A stretch of 64,000 nt of DNA from CBDDIP01 sp965279405 (GTDB lineage Bacteria > Actinomycetota > Acidimicrobiia > Acidimicrobiales > Ilumatobacteraceae): the NCBI GenBank assembly GCA_965279405.1, contig OZ257157.1, positions 3,100,001-3,164,000 of the forward strand. Direction: 5' to 3'. Numbering within the stretch: position 1 is the first letter of the stretch; every line of letters starts with the position of its first letter. This document shows, piece after piece, positions 25,598 through 33,889 of the stretch. A program made the position numbers and the translations under genes. The notes under the pieces are model-generated. The model saw only the letters and a list, made by a program, of their open reading frames with translations. It did no database searches and had not been told where the DNA came from.

Positions 25598-28057
25598 TCA
25601 GAGCCCGATGGAGTCGTCGATGAACTGGTTGGTGACGATGTCCGCCGCGGTCAGCCCGGTCTTCGGCGACATGCCCTTCGATTCGAAGATCGGTGCTGCC
25701 TTGCCGATGAGGTCGTCGACTCGGGCGAGATCGAACTTGCCCATCGTGCCGCCGGGTCCGTTCGCGAGCAGACCGTCGGCGCGCATGATGCTGGCGCCGG
25801 CGTCTGCCGAAGCGGATGAGTAGACCCAGTTGAAGTTGGCGGCGAACGCATCGACCGCCTCGATGATGATCGCGTTCGCTCGAGTCGGATCCGTCGAGTA
25901 GCCGACTCCCGCCGCCTGGATGATCGGGACGAGCTTGCGGAAGCACGCCGAGAACGTGTCGATCTTGCCCGGCTTCGTGGCGATGGACATGGCGTAGTTG
26001 GTCCACCCCGCGTCGTTGAGGTACTGGGAGCGCAGCGGCTTGAGCCAACCGGTGACCTCGTGCTCGTAGACGTACGGCTCGGCCGATCCAAAGCCCTGGA
26101 TCGCAGCCGTGCCGTTCGCGTCGAGGAACTGCGTCGGGATGCCCTGATAGGAACCGTCGATCTGGCCGGCCGACAATTGGCCGGAGCCGACGAGGTAGTC
26201 CATGAACGCCGAACCACCGAAGTAGAAGACCTTGGCGTCGACGGCGCCCAGTCCGGCGATGTCCGTGACATCCGGATACGTCGCTGGATCCCAGAGGATC
26301 GCCTGTGGGTTCTTCTCCAGGCCCGACGCGATCGCCACCGTCGGGGTTGTCGCCGACAGGCTGACCGCCTCGTCGGTGTACACCGTGCCGAGGAGGACCT
26401 CGTCGTCGTCGTACATGATCGAGGAGACGGAGACGAACCCCGTCGGTTGCCCGCCCGATCGGATCTCCAGCTGCACGCCGGTGTCGTTGCCGGCAGCGTC
26501 GACCAGTGGGCCGCGCACGATGGCCGTCGCCGCGTCGATCGAGTACCCCGCTCCGAGCATCTCGTAGATGAAGCCCTGCTCGGCCTCGGGCAGCCAGTCG
26601 GTCTGGATGACGACGGTCTCGGGGCAGTCGCCGGCCAGGCTGACCGCGCTCGCTGGGACCTGCGTGCTTCCCGACGACGACGCCGTGGACGGTGACGTGC
26701 CGCCGTTCGTGGTCGGCGACCCGCTGCCCTTGTCGTCGTCATTGCCGCGGGTGAGCGCCAGCACCACGCCGCCCGCCACGAGCGCGGCGATCACGCCACC
26801 GACGGCGAGCTGCGTGCGAGCCCGACGCCGAGTCGAGCGGGGCCGCGTGTCGATGATCTTGGGCCCGGGTGCCGGCTGCTTCGGCGGCGGCGGGGGAGCC
26901 GGCGCCATCACAGGTTGCGATGTGGGCGGGGGAGGCGGTGGGGGCATTGCCTCCTGCACGTCGTTGGCGACGACGGGCTCGACGCTCGGTTGCGCAGCGG
27001 TGTTGAACCCAGCCGCGCCGAGTGCGATCGCGAACTTCGGGTGCGCGTCGACGACGACGGGACGCGTCGTCGAACGCGCCACGAGCTCGCCCACCAGGGG
27101 CATGCGCGAGCTGCCGCCGACGAGGAGCACCTTGTCGATGTCGTCCATCTGCAGACCGGCGTTGGCGACGGTCCGTCGGAGCGCTTCGGTGGTGTCGCGC
27201 AACCGGGCGAAGGTCATCGACTCGAGCTCGCTGCGGTTCAGGCGGATCCGCCGATGCAGCGCGCCAACGGACACGTCGATCGATGTGTCGGTGTCGGTCG
27301 ACAGCGCTTCCTTGGCAGCAGTGCAGTCGTCGCGCAGGCGTTGCAATGCGGACACGATCACGGGATCGTCCGCGTCCACGCGGAGCAGCTCGCCGTCGAA
27401 CTGCTCGTCGATGTACGCCAGGATCGCTGCGTCGATGTCGATGCCACCGAAGCGGTCGAGTCCCTCCGGTTGGCCGATGAGGTCGAAGCCGGTCTCGGTC
27501 CTGCGCAGGATCGCCGCGTCGAACGTGCCGCCGCCGAGGTCGTAGACCGCGACGTTCGTGCCGGGCGCGACGCGGTCGCGCATGGAGTAGGAGATGGCCG
27601 CGGCCTGCGGCTCGGGCAGCAGCGTCGTGCGACGCACGTCCAGGCCCGACAGCCGGACGACCTCGTTCATCATCTCCAACTTGTACGGCCCGTAGTTGGC
27701 CGGGTGGGTGAGCACGACGTGGTCGGGTGCTTCGCCCTCTCGCGAGGTGACGATGCTCACGATCTCGCGGAGCAGAGCGCTCATCAACGCCTCGGCACTG
27801 AACGGGACGCGCCCGAGCACGAGCGGTGCTGGGTCGCCGAGCCGCCGCTTGAACTCGCGGGCCATCCGCGTCGGTTCCTGCAGCCCACGTCGGAGCGCCG
27901 CTTCGCCGACGATCAGCTCGTTGTCGTCACGCAGGACCACGATGGAGGGCATCGCCGCGAACGCAGCGCTGAGCGTGACGATCTCCACGCGGCCGTCGCG
28001 ATTGATCGCAGCCGCCGAGTACGTGGTGCCGAGGTCGACCCCGAGTTGGTACGTCAC
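25598..28057 (-). CDS. Hsp70-type ATPase fused by a membrane helix to an extracellular solute-binding-protein-like domain
   Basis: An 819-residue protein with a layout I do not know as a characterised system. Residues 1-350 are an Hsp70/actin-fold ATPase with phosphate-1 DLGTT (8-12), phosphate-2 DLGGGTFD (173-180) and the adenosine motif VGGSSRMP (313-320). The Hsp70 peptide-binding domain is absent. A Pro-rich linker (371-400) and an Arg cluster precede one membrane helix (about 417-436). The outside part (about 478-819) resembles SsuA/THI5-type ABC substrate-binding proteins: VVIQTDWLPEAEQGFIYEML, then QGFGSAEPYVYEHEVTGW. The likely role is a ligand receptor coupled to an ATPase. GTG 28057 has TACCCT 8 nt upstream. 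Confidence 0.85.
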   Translation of the reverse strand: MTYQLGVDLGTTYSAAAINRDGRVEIVTLSAAFAAMPSIVVLRDDNELIVGEAALRRGLQEPTRMAREFKRRLGDPAPLVLGRVPFSAEALMSALLREIVSIVTSREGEAPDHVVLTHPANYGPYKLEMMNEVVRLSGLDVRRTTLLPEPQAAAISYSMRDRVAPGTNVAVYDLGGGTFDAAILRRTETGFDLIGQPEGLDRFGGIDIDAAILAYIDEQFDGELLRVDADDPVIVSALQRLRDDCTAAKEALSTDTDTSIDVSVGALHRRIRLNRSELESMTFARLRDTTEALRRTVANAGLQMDDIDKVLLVGGSSRMPLVGELVARSTTRPVVVDAHPKFAIALGAAGFNTAAQPSVEPVVANDVQEAMPPPPPPPTSQPVMAPAPPPPPKQPAPGPKIIDTRPRSTRRRARTQLAVGGVIAALVAGGVVLALTRGNDDDKGSGSPTTNGGTSPSTASSSGSTQVPASAVSLAGDCPETVVIQTDWLPEAEQGFIYEMLGAGYSIDAATAIVRGPLVDAAGNDTGVQLEIRSGGQPTGFVSVSSIMYDDDEVLLGTVYTDEAVSLSATTPTVAIASGLEKNPQAILWDPATYPDVTDIAGLGAVDAKVFYFGGSAFMDYLVGSGQLSAGQIDGSYQGIPTQFLDANGTAAIQGFGSAEPYVYEHEVTGWLKPLRSQYLNDAGWTNYAMSIATKPGKIDTFSACFRKLVPIIQAAGVGYSTDPTRANAIIIEAVDAFAANFNWVYSSASADAGASIMRADGLLANGPGGTMGKFDLARVDDLIGKAAPIFESKGMSPKTGLTAADIVTNQFIDDSIGL

Positions 28058-28065
28058 GCCGACGC

Positions 28066-28071
28066 AGGGTA
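28066..28071 (-). promoter_or_regulatory. Possible -10 box (TACCCT) of the Hsp70-solute-binding fusion
   Basis: TACCCT on the minus strand ends 8 nt before GTG 28057, in the 75-bp gap after the paralogue. The gene may have its own start in addition to read-through from upstream. Confidence 0.3.
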
Positions 28072-28132
28072 GTGGGTGGGGTCGGCTACGGGCTTTCCTC
28101 GAAGTCGGCCGCCAGGCGCACCGAAGCGAAGG

Positions 28133-29884
28133 TCAGCCGGATCCGACGAAGCGCACGTCGTCGATGAGCGGTTGGCCGCTCGCCTCGTCGATGCTCACGT
28201 CGAAGTCACCGATCTCGTCGGAGTCCGAGTTCGTCGAGATGATGTGGTAGCGGAGCAGGCAGCGCATCGTCAGCCCCGTGCCGTTCGGCGAGGGCGTGCA
28301 TGGCGCACGAGTGCGACCCTCGCTGACCGAGTCCCAGAACTTGGTGAAGACCTCGAACCCGTCGGCGCGCTGCTTGAGCGGATCGCGCGGCGACAAGAAC
28401 TCGTAGGCGGCGACGTAGTCGCGTGACATCGCAACGGCGAAGTACTGCGTGATCGTGGCGTCGGCCTGCGCGCCGGTCAGCGGAGCGGGCAGCGCGGGCA
28501 CCGTCGACGATGTCGTCGTCGGCGCGGCCGTCGTCGTTGTCGTCGCGGTGGTGGTGGTGGTTGCTGCTGTCGCGGCTGTTTCGATCACTGGCGCCGAGGG
28601 ATTCGTCGGCGCGACGGTGACGCCCGTGGTGACGGCGTCGCGCGCCGTCTCGCTGGGGCCCGGTGCCGCCGATGACGGCGAACCGCGGAAGGCGAGCAAC
28701 GCGGCGACGACGGCCGCGACGCCGACAGCGGCCGCGGCGATGCCGGCGATGAGGGCACGTGACCGCCGCTCGCCGACGATGGGTGGCGGCGGTGGCGGCG
28801 GTGGCGGCGGTGGTGGCGCCATGACTTCGGCGGTCGGCTCGGCGCCGGCGCGTGCGGCGCCCAAGGCCACCGCTTCCTTCGGGTTCGTGGTGAACACGAC
28901 CGGCCGTCCGAGCTCGGCGGTGACGAGGCGTGCTGCCAACGGGATCCGCGACGATCCGCCGACCATCAGCACCGCGCTGACCTCCTCGTTGCGCAATCCA
29001 CTGTCGAGGATGGTCGCCCTCAGGCACTGCACGGTCTCGCGGATCCATGGCGCGATGAGCGCTTCGAACTGACGACGGGTGATGGTGATCGAGGTATCGA
29101 CGTCGCGAACGTGAACGCCGATCGACGCTTCGTCGTCGACGCTGAGCGTCTCCTTGGCCGCCTGGCACTCGTCGCGGAGGCGATGCAGCGCCGGCTCGTC
29201 GGTCGGACCGAGATCGAGCTCGTCCAATCCCGAGCGGATGAGAACGTCCTGCAGCAACGCGGCGTCGAAGTCGATGCCGCCGAGTCGTTCGATGCCCTTC
29301 GCCTCGCCGACCGGCTCGAAGCCGTGCTCGGTTCGGCGCAGCAACGAGGCGTCGAACGTTCCGCCGCCGAGGTCGTACACCGCGATCACGTCGCCGATCG
29401 CCTGTCGTTCGCCGCTGGCGTAGTGCACTGCCGCGGCTTCGGGTTCCGTGATCAGGACCGTGGTGGGCAAGCCCGCACCGTCGAGCGCTTGTCGAAGCCG
29501 GTCGCGCCGGTACGTGCCCCAGTTCGCCGGGTAGGCGACGACGAGCCTGTCCGGTGGCCCTCCCTCACGCGTGGTGACCTCGTCGACGACGTGCCGGCCG
29601 AGTGCGGCGGTGAGCTGCTCCGCCGTCAGCGAGACCGGTCCGAGGACGAGTGGCGTGGCGTCGCCGAAGCGGCGCTTGAAGTCTCGTGCCAGCCGGGACG
29701 GGTCTTGACTCCCGCGTCGCCGCGCCGCCTCGCCGACCAACAGCGTCGCGTCCTCGCGAACGAAGACCGTCGACGGCATCGTCGCCGTGTGATCGCTCAG
29801 CTGCACGATCTCACTACGGCCATCGCGCAGCACCGCTGCCGCCGTTCGCGAGGTGCCGAGATCGACACCGAGTACGTAGCCCAT
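28133..29884 (-). CDS. Hsp70-type ATPase fused by a membrane helix to a small extracellular NTF2-like domain
   Basis: A 583-residue paralogue of the next gene. The ATPase domain (1-345) has DLGTS (8-12), DLGGGTFD (171-178) and VGGSSRIP (308-315). A run of 12 prolines (357-368) and basic residues lead to one membrane helix (about 377-399), then a Thr/Ala/Ser-rich stalk (400-465). The outside domain (466-583) is different from that of its neighbour: ITQYFAVAMSRDYVAAYEFLSPRDPL followed by strands resembles SnoaL/NTF2-type cones, with Cys529 and Cys542 able to form a disulfide. The Hsp70 substrate-binding domain is missing. Probably co-transcribed with the downstream paralogue, 75 bp away. Confidence 0.85.
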   Translation of the reverse strand: MGYVLGVDLGTSRTAAAVLRDGRSEIVQLSDHTATMPSTVFVREDATLLVGEAARRRGSQDPSRLARDFKRRFGDATPLVLGPVSLTAEQLTAALGRHVVDEVTTREGGPPDRLVVAYPANWGTYRRDRLRQALDGAGLPTTVLITEPEAAAVHYASGERQAIGDVIAVYDLGGGTFDASLLRRTEHGFEPVGEAKGIERLGGIDFDAALLQDVLIRSGLDELDLGPTDEPALHRLRDECQAAKETLSVDDEASIGVHVRDVDTSITITRRQFEALIAPWIRETVQCLRATILDSGLRNEEVSAVLMVGGSSRIPLAARLVTAELGRPVVFTTNPKEAVALGAARAGAEPTAEVMAPPPPPPPPPPPPIVGERRSRALIAGIAAAAVGVAAVVAALLAFRGSPSSAAPGPSETARDAVTTGVTVAPTNPSAPVIETAATAATTTTTATTTTTAAPTTTSSTVPALPAPLTGAQADATITQYFAVAMSRDYVAAYEFLSPRDPLKQRADGFEVFTKFWDSVSEGRTRAPCTPSPNGTGLTMRCLLRYHIISTNSDSDEIGDFDVSIDEASGQPLIDDVRFVGSG

Positions 29885-29942
29885 CCGGGTGGCGACCCTA
29901 GACGCGCTCGCCGCGCCCGACGGTCTGCGGCAGACTCACCGG

Positions 29943-30896
29943 ATGCCGACCAAGGTCATCCTCGACGTCGACACCGGAACCGACGATGCCGTCGCACTCA
30001 TGACCGCGGCGCTCTCACCCGACATCGAGCTCGTCGGTGCAACGAGCGTCAACGGGAACACCGGAGTCGAGTACACGACCGAGAACACGCTGCGCGTGTT
30101 CGACTGGATCGGGATGCCGGAGATCCCGGTGTTCCGTGGCATGGACCGGCCGATGGTGCGATCGCAGGCCGGCCTCGGCATGGCCGCCGTGATCCACGGC
30201 AACCTGCTCGACCTCCCGCCCGCCTCGCACGGCGCGACGCTGCAACCGCAGCACGCCGTCGAGTGGTTGATCGAGACGTACCTCGCGTCGGACGGTGACA
30301 TCGTGCTCTGCCCGGTCGGGCCGCTGACGAACATCGCGATGGCGATCCAGCAGGAGCCGCGCATCCTCGAGGCGATCCCGGAGATCGTCATCATGGGCGG
30401 CGCGCACCAGATGGGGAACCTGACGCACTCGGGCGAGTTCAACATCGTGCTCGATCCCGAGGCCGCTCGAGTGGTGATCAACTGCGGCCGACCGATCCGC
30501 ATGGTCCCGCTCGACGCCACTCATCGAGCGATGCTGTCCACCGCGGATGCCCAACGCCTCCACGATCTCGGCACCCCGGCCGGCGTTGCGGCATCGAGGT
30601 TCGTCCTGCAGCGCATCGCCGGCTACGAAGCGACGCAGCCCATCCTCGGTCGCCCGGGCTGCGCACCGATCCACGACGCGCTCGCGGTCTGCGCCATCAT
30701 CGACCCGACGATCCTGACGACCGAGCTCATCCCCGTCGACGTCGAGGTCAACGCCGAGCTGTCCTACGGACGCACCGTCTGCGACTTCCGCTCACGCCCG
30801 AGCAAGCCCGCCAACGTCCACTTCGCCGTCGACGCCGACGAGCCCAAGTTCGTCCGCATGCTCATCGACATCCTCGGGCGTACGTACGCATCATGA
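29943..30896 (+). CDS. Inosine/uridine-preferring nucleoside hydrolase
   Basis: Hydrolyses the N-glycosidic bond of ribonucleosides for purine or pyrimidine salvage. The Ca-binding motif DVDTGTDDAVAL (Asp8, Asp10, Asp14, Asp15) and the central VGPLTNIAMAI and EIVIMGGAHQMGN segments are conserved. The 317-residue length is normal. ATG 29943 is the family start (MPTKVILDVDTG); an in-frame ATG at 29889 would enter the divergent promoter region. Its stop overlaps the next ATG by 4 bp. Confidence 0.95.
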   Translation: MPTKVILDVDTGTDDAVALMTAALSPDIELVGATSVNGNTGVEYTTENTLRVFDWIGMPEIPVFRGMDRPMVRSQAGLGMAAVIHGNLLDLPPASHGATLQPQHAVEWLIETYLASDGDIVLCPVGPLTNIAMAIQQEPRILEAIPEIVIMGGAHQMGNLTHSGEFNIVLDPEAARVVINCGRPIRMVPLDATHRAMLSTADAQRLHDLGTPAGVAASRFVLQRIAGYEATQPILGRPGCAPIHDALAVCAIIDPTILTTELIPVDVEVNAELSYGRTVCDFRSRPSKPANVHFAVDADEPKFVRMLIDILGRTYAS

Positions 30897-31348
30897 CGAC
30901 CGCTCGATTCCATCGAGTCCGCTCAGCCGCACGCGTCCTGCTCGGGGCCGCGCTGATCTTCGCAGGGGTCGGTCATCTCACGTTCGCCCGACACGCGTTC
31001 CGGGCTCAGGTACCGGACTGGATCGGGGTCGACAAGGATGCGATCGTCCTCATCTCCGGCGTGGCGGAGATCGGGCTCGGGTCGGCGCTGCTCAGCGTTC
31101 GGCGAGGCCGCGCTCTGCTCGGCCTCGCCGCAGGCCTCTTCTTCATCGCTGTGTTCCCGGGCAACATCAGCCAGTTCGTCGACGGTCACGATGCGTTCGG
31201 CCTGAACTCGAACGCCGCACGTCGCAATCGCCTGTTCTTCCAACCGTTGTTGGTCGCGTGGGCATGGTGGTCCACCGACGCGTTCGCGCTGTTCCGTCGA
31301 CGCCCGCGGTCAACTCGGCAACCTGTTGCCGAGGCGCCGGGTGGCTAA
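30893..31348 (+). CDS. DoxX-like small membrane protein
   Basis: A 151-residue integral membrane protein with about four hydrophobic helices (RVLLGAALIFAGVGHLTF, DAIVLISGVAEIGLGSALL, ALLGLAAGLFFIAVFPGNI, FFQPLLVAWAWW). The pattern matches the DoxX/SURF4-like family, whose biochemical role is unsettled. ATG 30893 lies in an ATGA overlap with the nucleoside hydrolase stop, so they are coupled. Confidence 0.82.
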   Translation: MTTARFHRVRSAARVLLGAALIFAGVGHLTFARHAFRAQVPDWIGVDKDAIVLISGVAEIGLGSALLSVRRGRALLGLAAGLFFIAVFPGNISQFVDGHDAFGLNSNAARRNRLFFQPLLVAWAWWSTDAFALFRRRPRSTRQPVAEAPGG

Positions 31349-31386
31349 CGTTCAAGCGCCCACAAAGCAGGCCCTTTCACGGTCCA

Positions 31387-31459
31387 GCTCCCGTAGCTCA
31401 GGGGATAGAGCAACGGTTTCCTAAACCGCAGGTCGCAGGTTCAAATCCTGCCGGGGGCG
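31387..31459 (+). tRNA. tRNA-Arg (CCT anticodon)
   Basis: A complete 73-nt cloverleaf. Acceptor GCTCCCG pairs with CGGGGGC, D-stem GCTC with GAGC, and T-stem GCAGG with CCTGC around TTCAAAT. The anticodon loop TTCCTAA gives CCT, reading AGG (Arg). The top anticodon-stem pair is A-C. The discriminator is G and CCA is not encoded. Confidence 0.95.
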
Positions 31460-31515
31460 CAAGAAGGTCCAGGTCACCAGGTCAGGCGTCTGCGTCAACG
31501 CGGAGGTGAGAGTGT

Positions 31516-33183
31516 GTGGCGGTGGAGGACGACGACCGGACGCCCCGACGTCGCGCGCTGGCGCGGTTGGCGGCGGTGGCGGGAGTGATGCGCGCCCGTG
31601 ACTTGCGCCGCCTCCAGTTGGGCTGGGCGGCCTTCTTCCTCGTCGATGCCGTGACGATCGTCGCGCTCTCGGTGTGGGCGTTCGCCGAGGACGGCGCACG
31701 CGGCGTCGGCCTGGTGGGGCTCGTGCGGCTGCTGCCGGGCGGGCTGGCGCTGCCGTTCGGCGCCTGGGCTGCAGACCACTTCCCGCGACGCCAGCTGGTC
31801 ACAGCGGTGTTCGCCGCGCTCGCGGTGACGACGGCGCTCGGGGCCATCGCTCTGGCAGCCGACGCTCCGGCTGCGGTCGTGTACGTCCTCGCTGCCGCCG
31901 CGAGCGTTGCCGGCGCGCCGTACCGGCCGGCCCACCTCGCCCTCGCCCCGCTCGTTGCGCGGTCGCCCGAGGAGCTGGTCGCGATCAACGTGACCGCCGG
32001 AACGCTGGAGGGCCTCGTCACCTTCATCGGCCCAGTGCTCGCCGGAGCGATGCTGCTGACGACCGAACCGGGCGTCGTGCTCGCCACCGCAGCGGCCGCT
32101 GGACTCGCCGGGATGTGGGCCGTCGGCGGGATCGACGTGCAGACGGATCCGTCGAGGGCAGCCCGCAGGAGCGAGCGACCGATCGACGCGCTGATGGGCG
32201 GATGGAGCGAGCTGCGGACGAACTCGGACATGACGGTGATCGTGGGTTGCTTCATCGCTCAGCTGCTCGTGCGCGGGCTGCTCAGCGTCCTCCTCGTGTC
32301 GGTGTCGTTCGACCTCGTCGACCTCGGGAGCAGCGGCGTCGGGTGGCTCGGCGCGGCGATGGGAGTCGGGGCGCTCATCGGCGCGCTCGGCTCCGTGGCG
32401 CTGACGGGCCGGCGCCGCCTCGGTGGTCCGTTCGCCGCAGCGCTCGCCGTGTGGGGCTTCCCCATCGCCGTCATCGGGCTCTTCCCGAACAAGGCCGTCG
32501 CGCTCGCATCGTTGGCGGCCGTCGGCGTCGGCAACGCGCTGCTCGACGTCTCGGGGTTCACGATGCTGCAGCGGCTCGGGAACGACCGAGCGCTCGGTCG
32601 CGTGTTCGGCGTGCTCTTCACGGTCGGCATCGCCGTCGCAGGCATCGGGTCGATGGTGGCGGCGGTGCTGGTCGATGCGTTCGGTCTGCGCCCGGTCCTG
32701 ATCGGAGCGGGCGCGCTCCTCCCGGCGCTCGCGCTCGTGCTGCTCCCGCGGTTCCGAGGGATCGACTCGCGGTCGGAACCCGCGACCGACATCGTGCTCG
32801 TCCTCACCCGCGTGCCGCTCATGTCGCCACTGCCACCGACGATGCTCGAGAAGCTCGCCGCGAGAGCCGAGATCGTGGAGTGCACAGCCGGCGAGGTCGT
32901 CGTCGCCGAGGGCGAACCCGGCGATCGGTTCTACGTCATCATCGAAGGCACCGCCGACGTGACGCACGCGGGGACGACCGCTCGATCACCCGGCCCCGGC
33001 GACTCGTTCGGCGAGGTTGCGCTGCTCCACGACGTGCCGCGTACCGCGACCGTCACGACCACGAGCGCCTGCCGGCTGATCTGCATCGGCCGACGCGACT
33101 TCATGGACGCGTTGACGAGCTCCGAGGCCGCCTTCAGCGTCGGCCGGAACGTCGCCGACCGTCACCTCGCCAGCTACCGCTGA
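31516..33183 (+). CDS. MFS transporter fused to a C-terminal cyclic-nucleotide-binding domain
   Basis: A 555-residue protein. Residues about 35-420 form an MFS-like transporter with about 10-12 helices and an RRLGG-type loop. Residues about 440-555 are a CAP_ED/cNMP-binding domain: VVAEGEPGDRFYVIIEGTADV followed by FGEVALLHDVPRTATV. In the latter, Glu500 and Arg509 are the residues that bind the ribose and the cyclic phosphate in known cAMP sensors. Transport would thus be gated by cAMP or cGMP. GGAGGTGAG 6 nt before GTG 31516 is a good Shine-Dalgarno. It follows the tRNA gene. Confidence 0.88.
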   Translation: MAVEDDDRTPRRRALARLAAVAGVMRARDLRRLQLGWAAFFLVDAVTIVALSVWAFAEDGARGVGLVGLVRLLPGGLALPFGAWAADHFPRRQLVTAVFAALAVTTALGAIALAADAPAAVVYVLAAAASVAGAPYRPAHLALAPLVARSPEELVAINVTAGTLEGLVTFIGPVLAGAMLLTTEPGVVLATAAAAGLAGMWAVGGIDVQTDPSRAARRSERPIDALMGGWSELRTNSDMTVIVGCFIAQLLVRGLLSVLLVSVSFDLVDLGSSGVGWLGAAMGVGALIGALGSVALTGRRRLGGPFAAALAVWGFPIAVIGLFPNKAVALASLAAVGVGNALLDVSGFTMLQRLGNDRALGRVFGVLFTVGIAVAGIGSMVAAVLVDAFGLRPVLIGAGALLPALALVLLPRFRGIDSRSEPATDIVLVLTRVPLMSPLPPTMLEKLAARAEIVECTAGEVVVAEGEPGDRFYVIIEGTADVTHAGTTARSPGPGDSFGEVALLHDVPRTATVTTTSACRLICIGRRDFMDALTSSEAAFSVGRNVADRHLASYR

Positions 33184-33208
33184 CGCGCGCACAGGATGGC
33201 CGAGAGCC

Positions 33209-33889
33209 TCAGATGTCGTCGACGGCGGCGAGGATCGCAGCGGGCTCGGTGCGGTTCGAGTAGTCGGCGTGCACATCGATCCATCGAATGGTCCCGTTGG
33301 CGTCGACCACGATCGCAGTGGGCATCGGCAGCGCATCGGTGCCGTCAGCGTTGGCGCCGGCGACGTCGATGCCCAACAGGGCTTGGCCTTCACGAACGGC
33401 GTCCGTGGGGCCGGAGAGGATCCCGAGCTGCCTGGCGATCCCGTTTGCCGGGTCCGACAGCACGGTCAACGTCAGTGCATTGGTCTCCTGCATCGACAAC
33501 GAACCGTCGGGGGTCTGCGGACTGATCGCGATGAGCACGAAGCCCCGTTCGGCCAACGGCCCGACGAGGGCGGCCTGGTAGGTCCGCAAGGCGATGTTGC
33601 AGTACGGGCACCACCCGCCGCGGTAGAAGACCACGACCGAAGGACGCCCCGAGCGAACTGCTGACAGCGTCGTCGCCGCGCCGTGAGCGTCGAGCACACG
33701 ACCATCGGGGAGGGTGTCGCCGGGAGCGAGGACGTCGTCGGGAGCACCGCCGGCACGCAGCGCAGCGTGCTCGTCGAAGAAGACCGCCAGGAGCTCGGCC
33801 GGGATCGACGCAGCCGCAGACGCGTTCAACGCCGTCGTCTGCCGGCGGATCGGCGAGTCACCGGAGCCGAACTGCGGATCGTCGCTCAT
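33209..33889 (-). CDS. AhpC/TSA-type peroxiredoxin-like protein
   Basis: A 226-residue thioredoxin-fold protein. VVFYRGGWCPYCNIALRTYQ carries the redox pair CPYC; the later parts (VLIAISPQTPDGSLSMQETNALTLTVLSDPANGIARQLGI) match peroxiredoxin-like proteins of the AhpC/TSA family. It would reduce peroxides or disulfides. ATG 33889 overlaps the stop of the upstream acyl-CoA dehydrogenase by 4 bp, so it is the last gene of the leftward operon. Possibly it removes H2O2 made by those flavoenzymes. Confidence 0.88.
   Translation of the reverse strand: MSDDPQFGSGDSPIRRQTTALNASAAASIPAELLAVFFDEHAALRAGGAPDDVLAPGDTLPDGRVLDAHGAATTLSAVRSGRPSVVVFYRGGWCPYCNIALRTYQAALVGPLAERGFVLIAISPQTPDGSLSMQETNALTLTVLSDPANGIARQLGILSGPTDAVREGQALLGIDVAGANADGTDALPMPTAIVVDANGTIRWIDVHADYSNRTEPAAILAAVDDI

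Noticed and set aside
28449..28820. Microsatellite-like GTCGTC and GGTGGC tracts
   Set aside because: They encode the Thr/Ala-rich stalk and the 12-proline linker of the Hsp70-type protein, so they are coding rather than independent repeats.
31495..32967. 490-residue minus-strand open frame opposite the MFS gene
   Set aside because: His/Arg/Asp-rich antisense frame without motifs.
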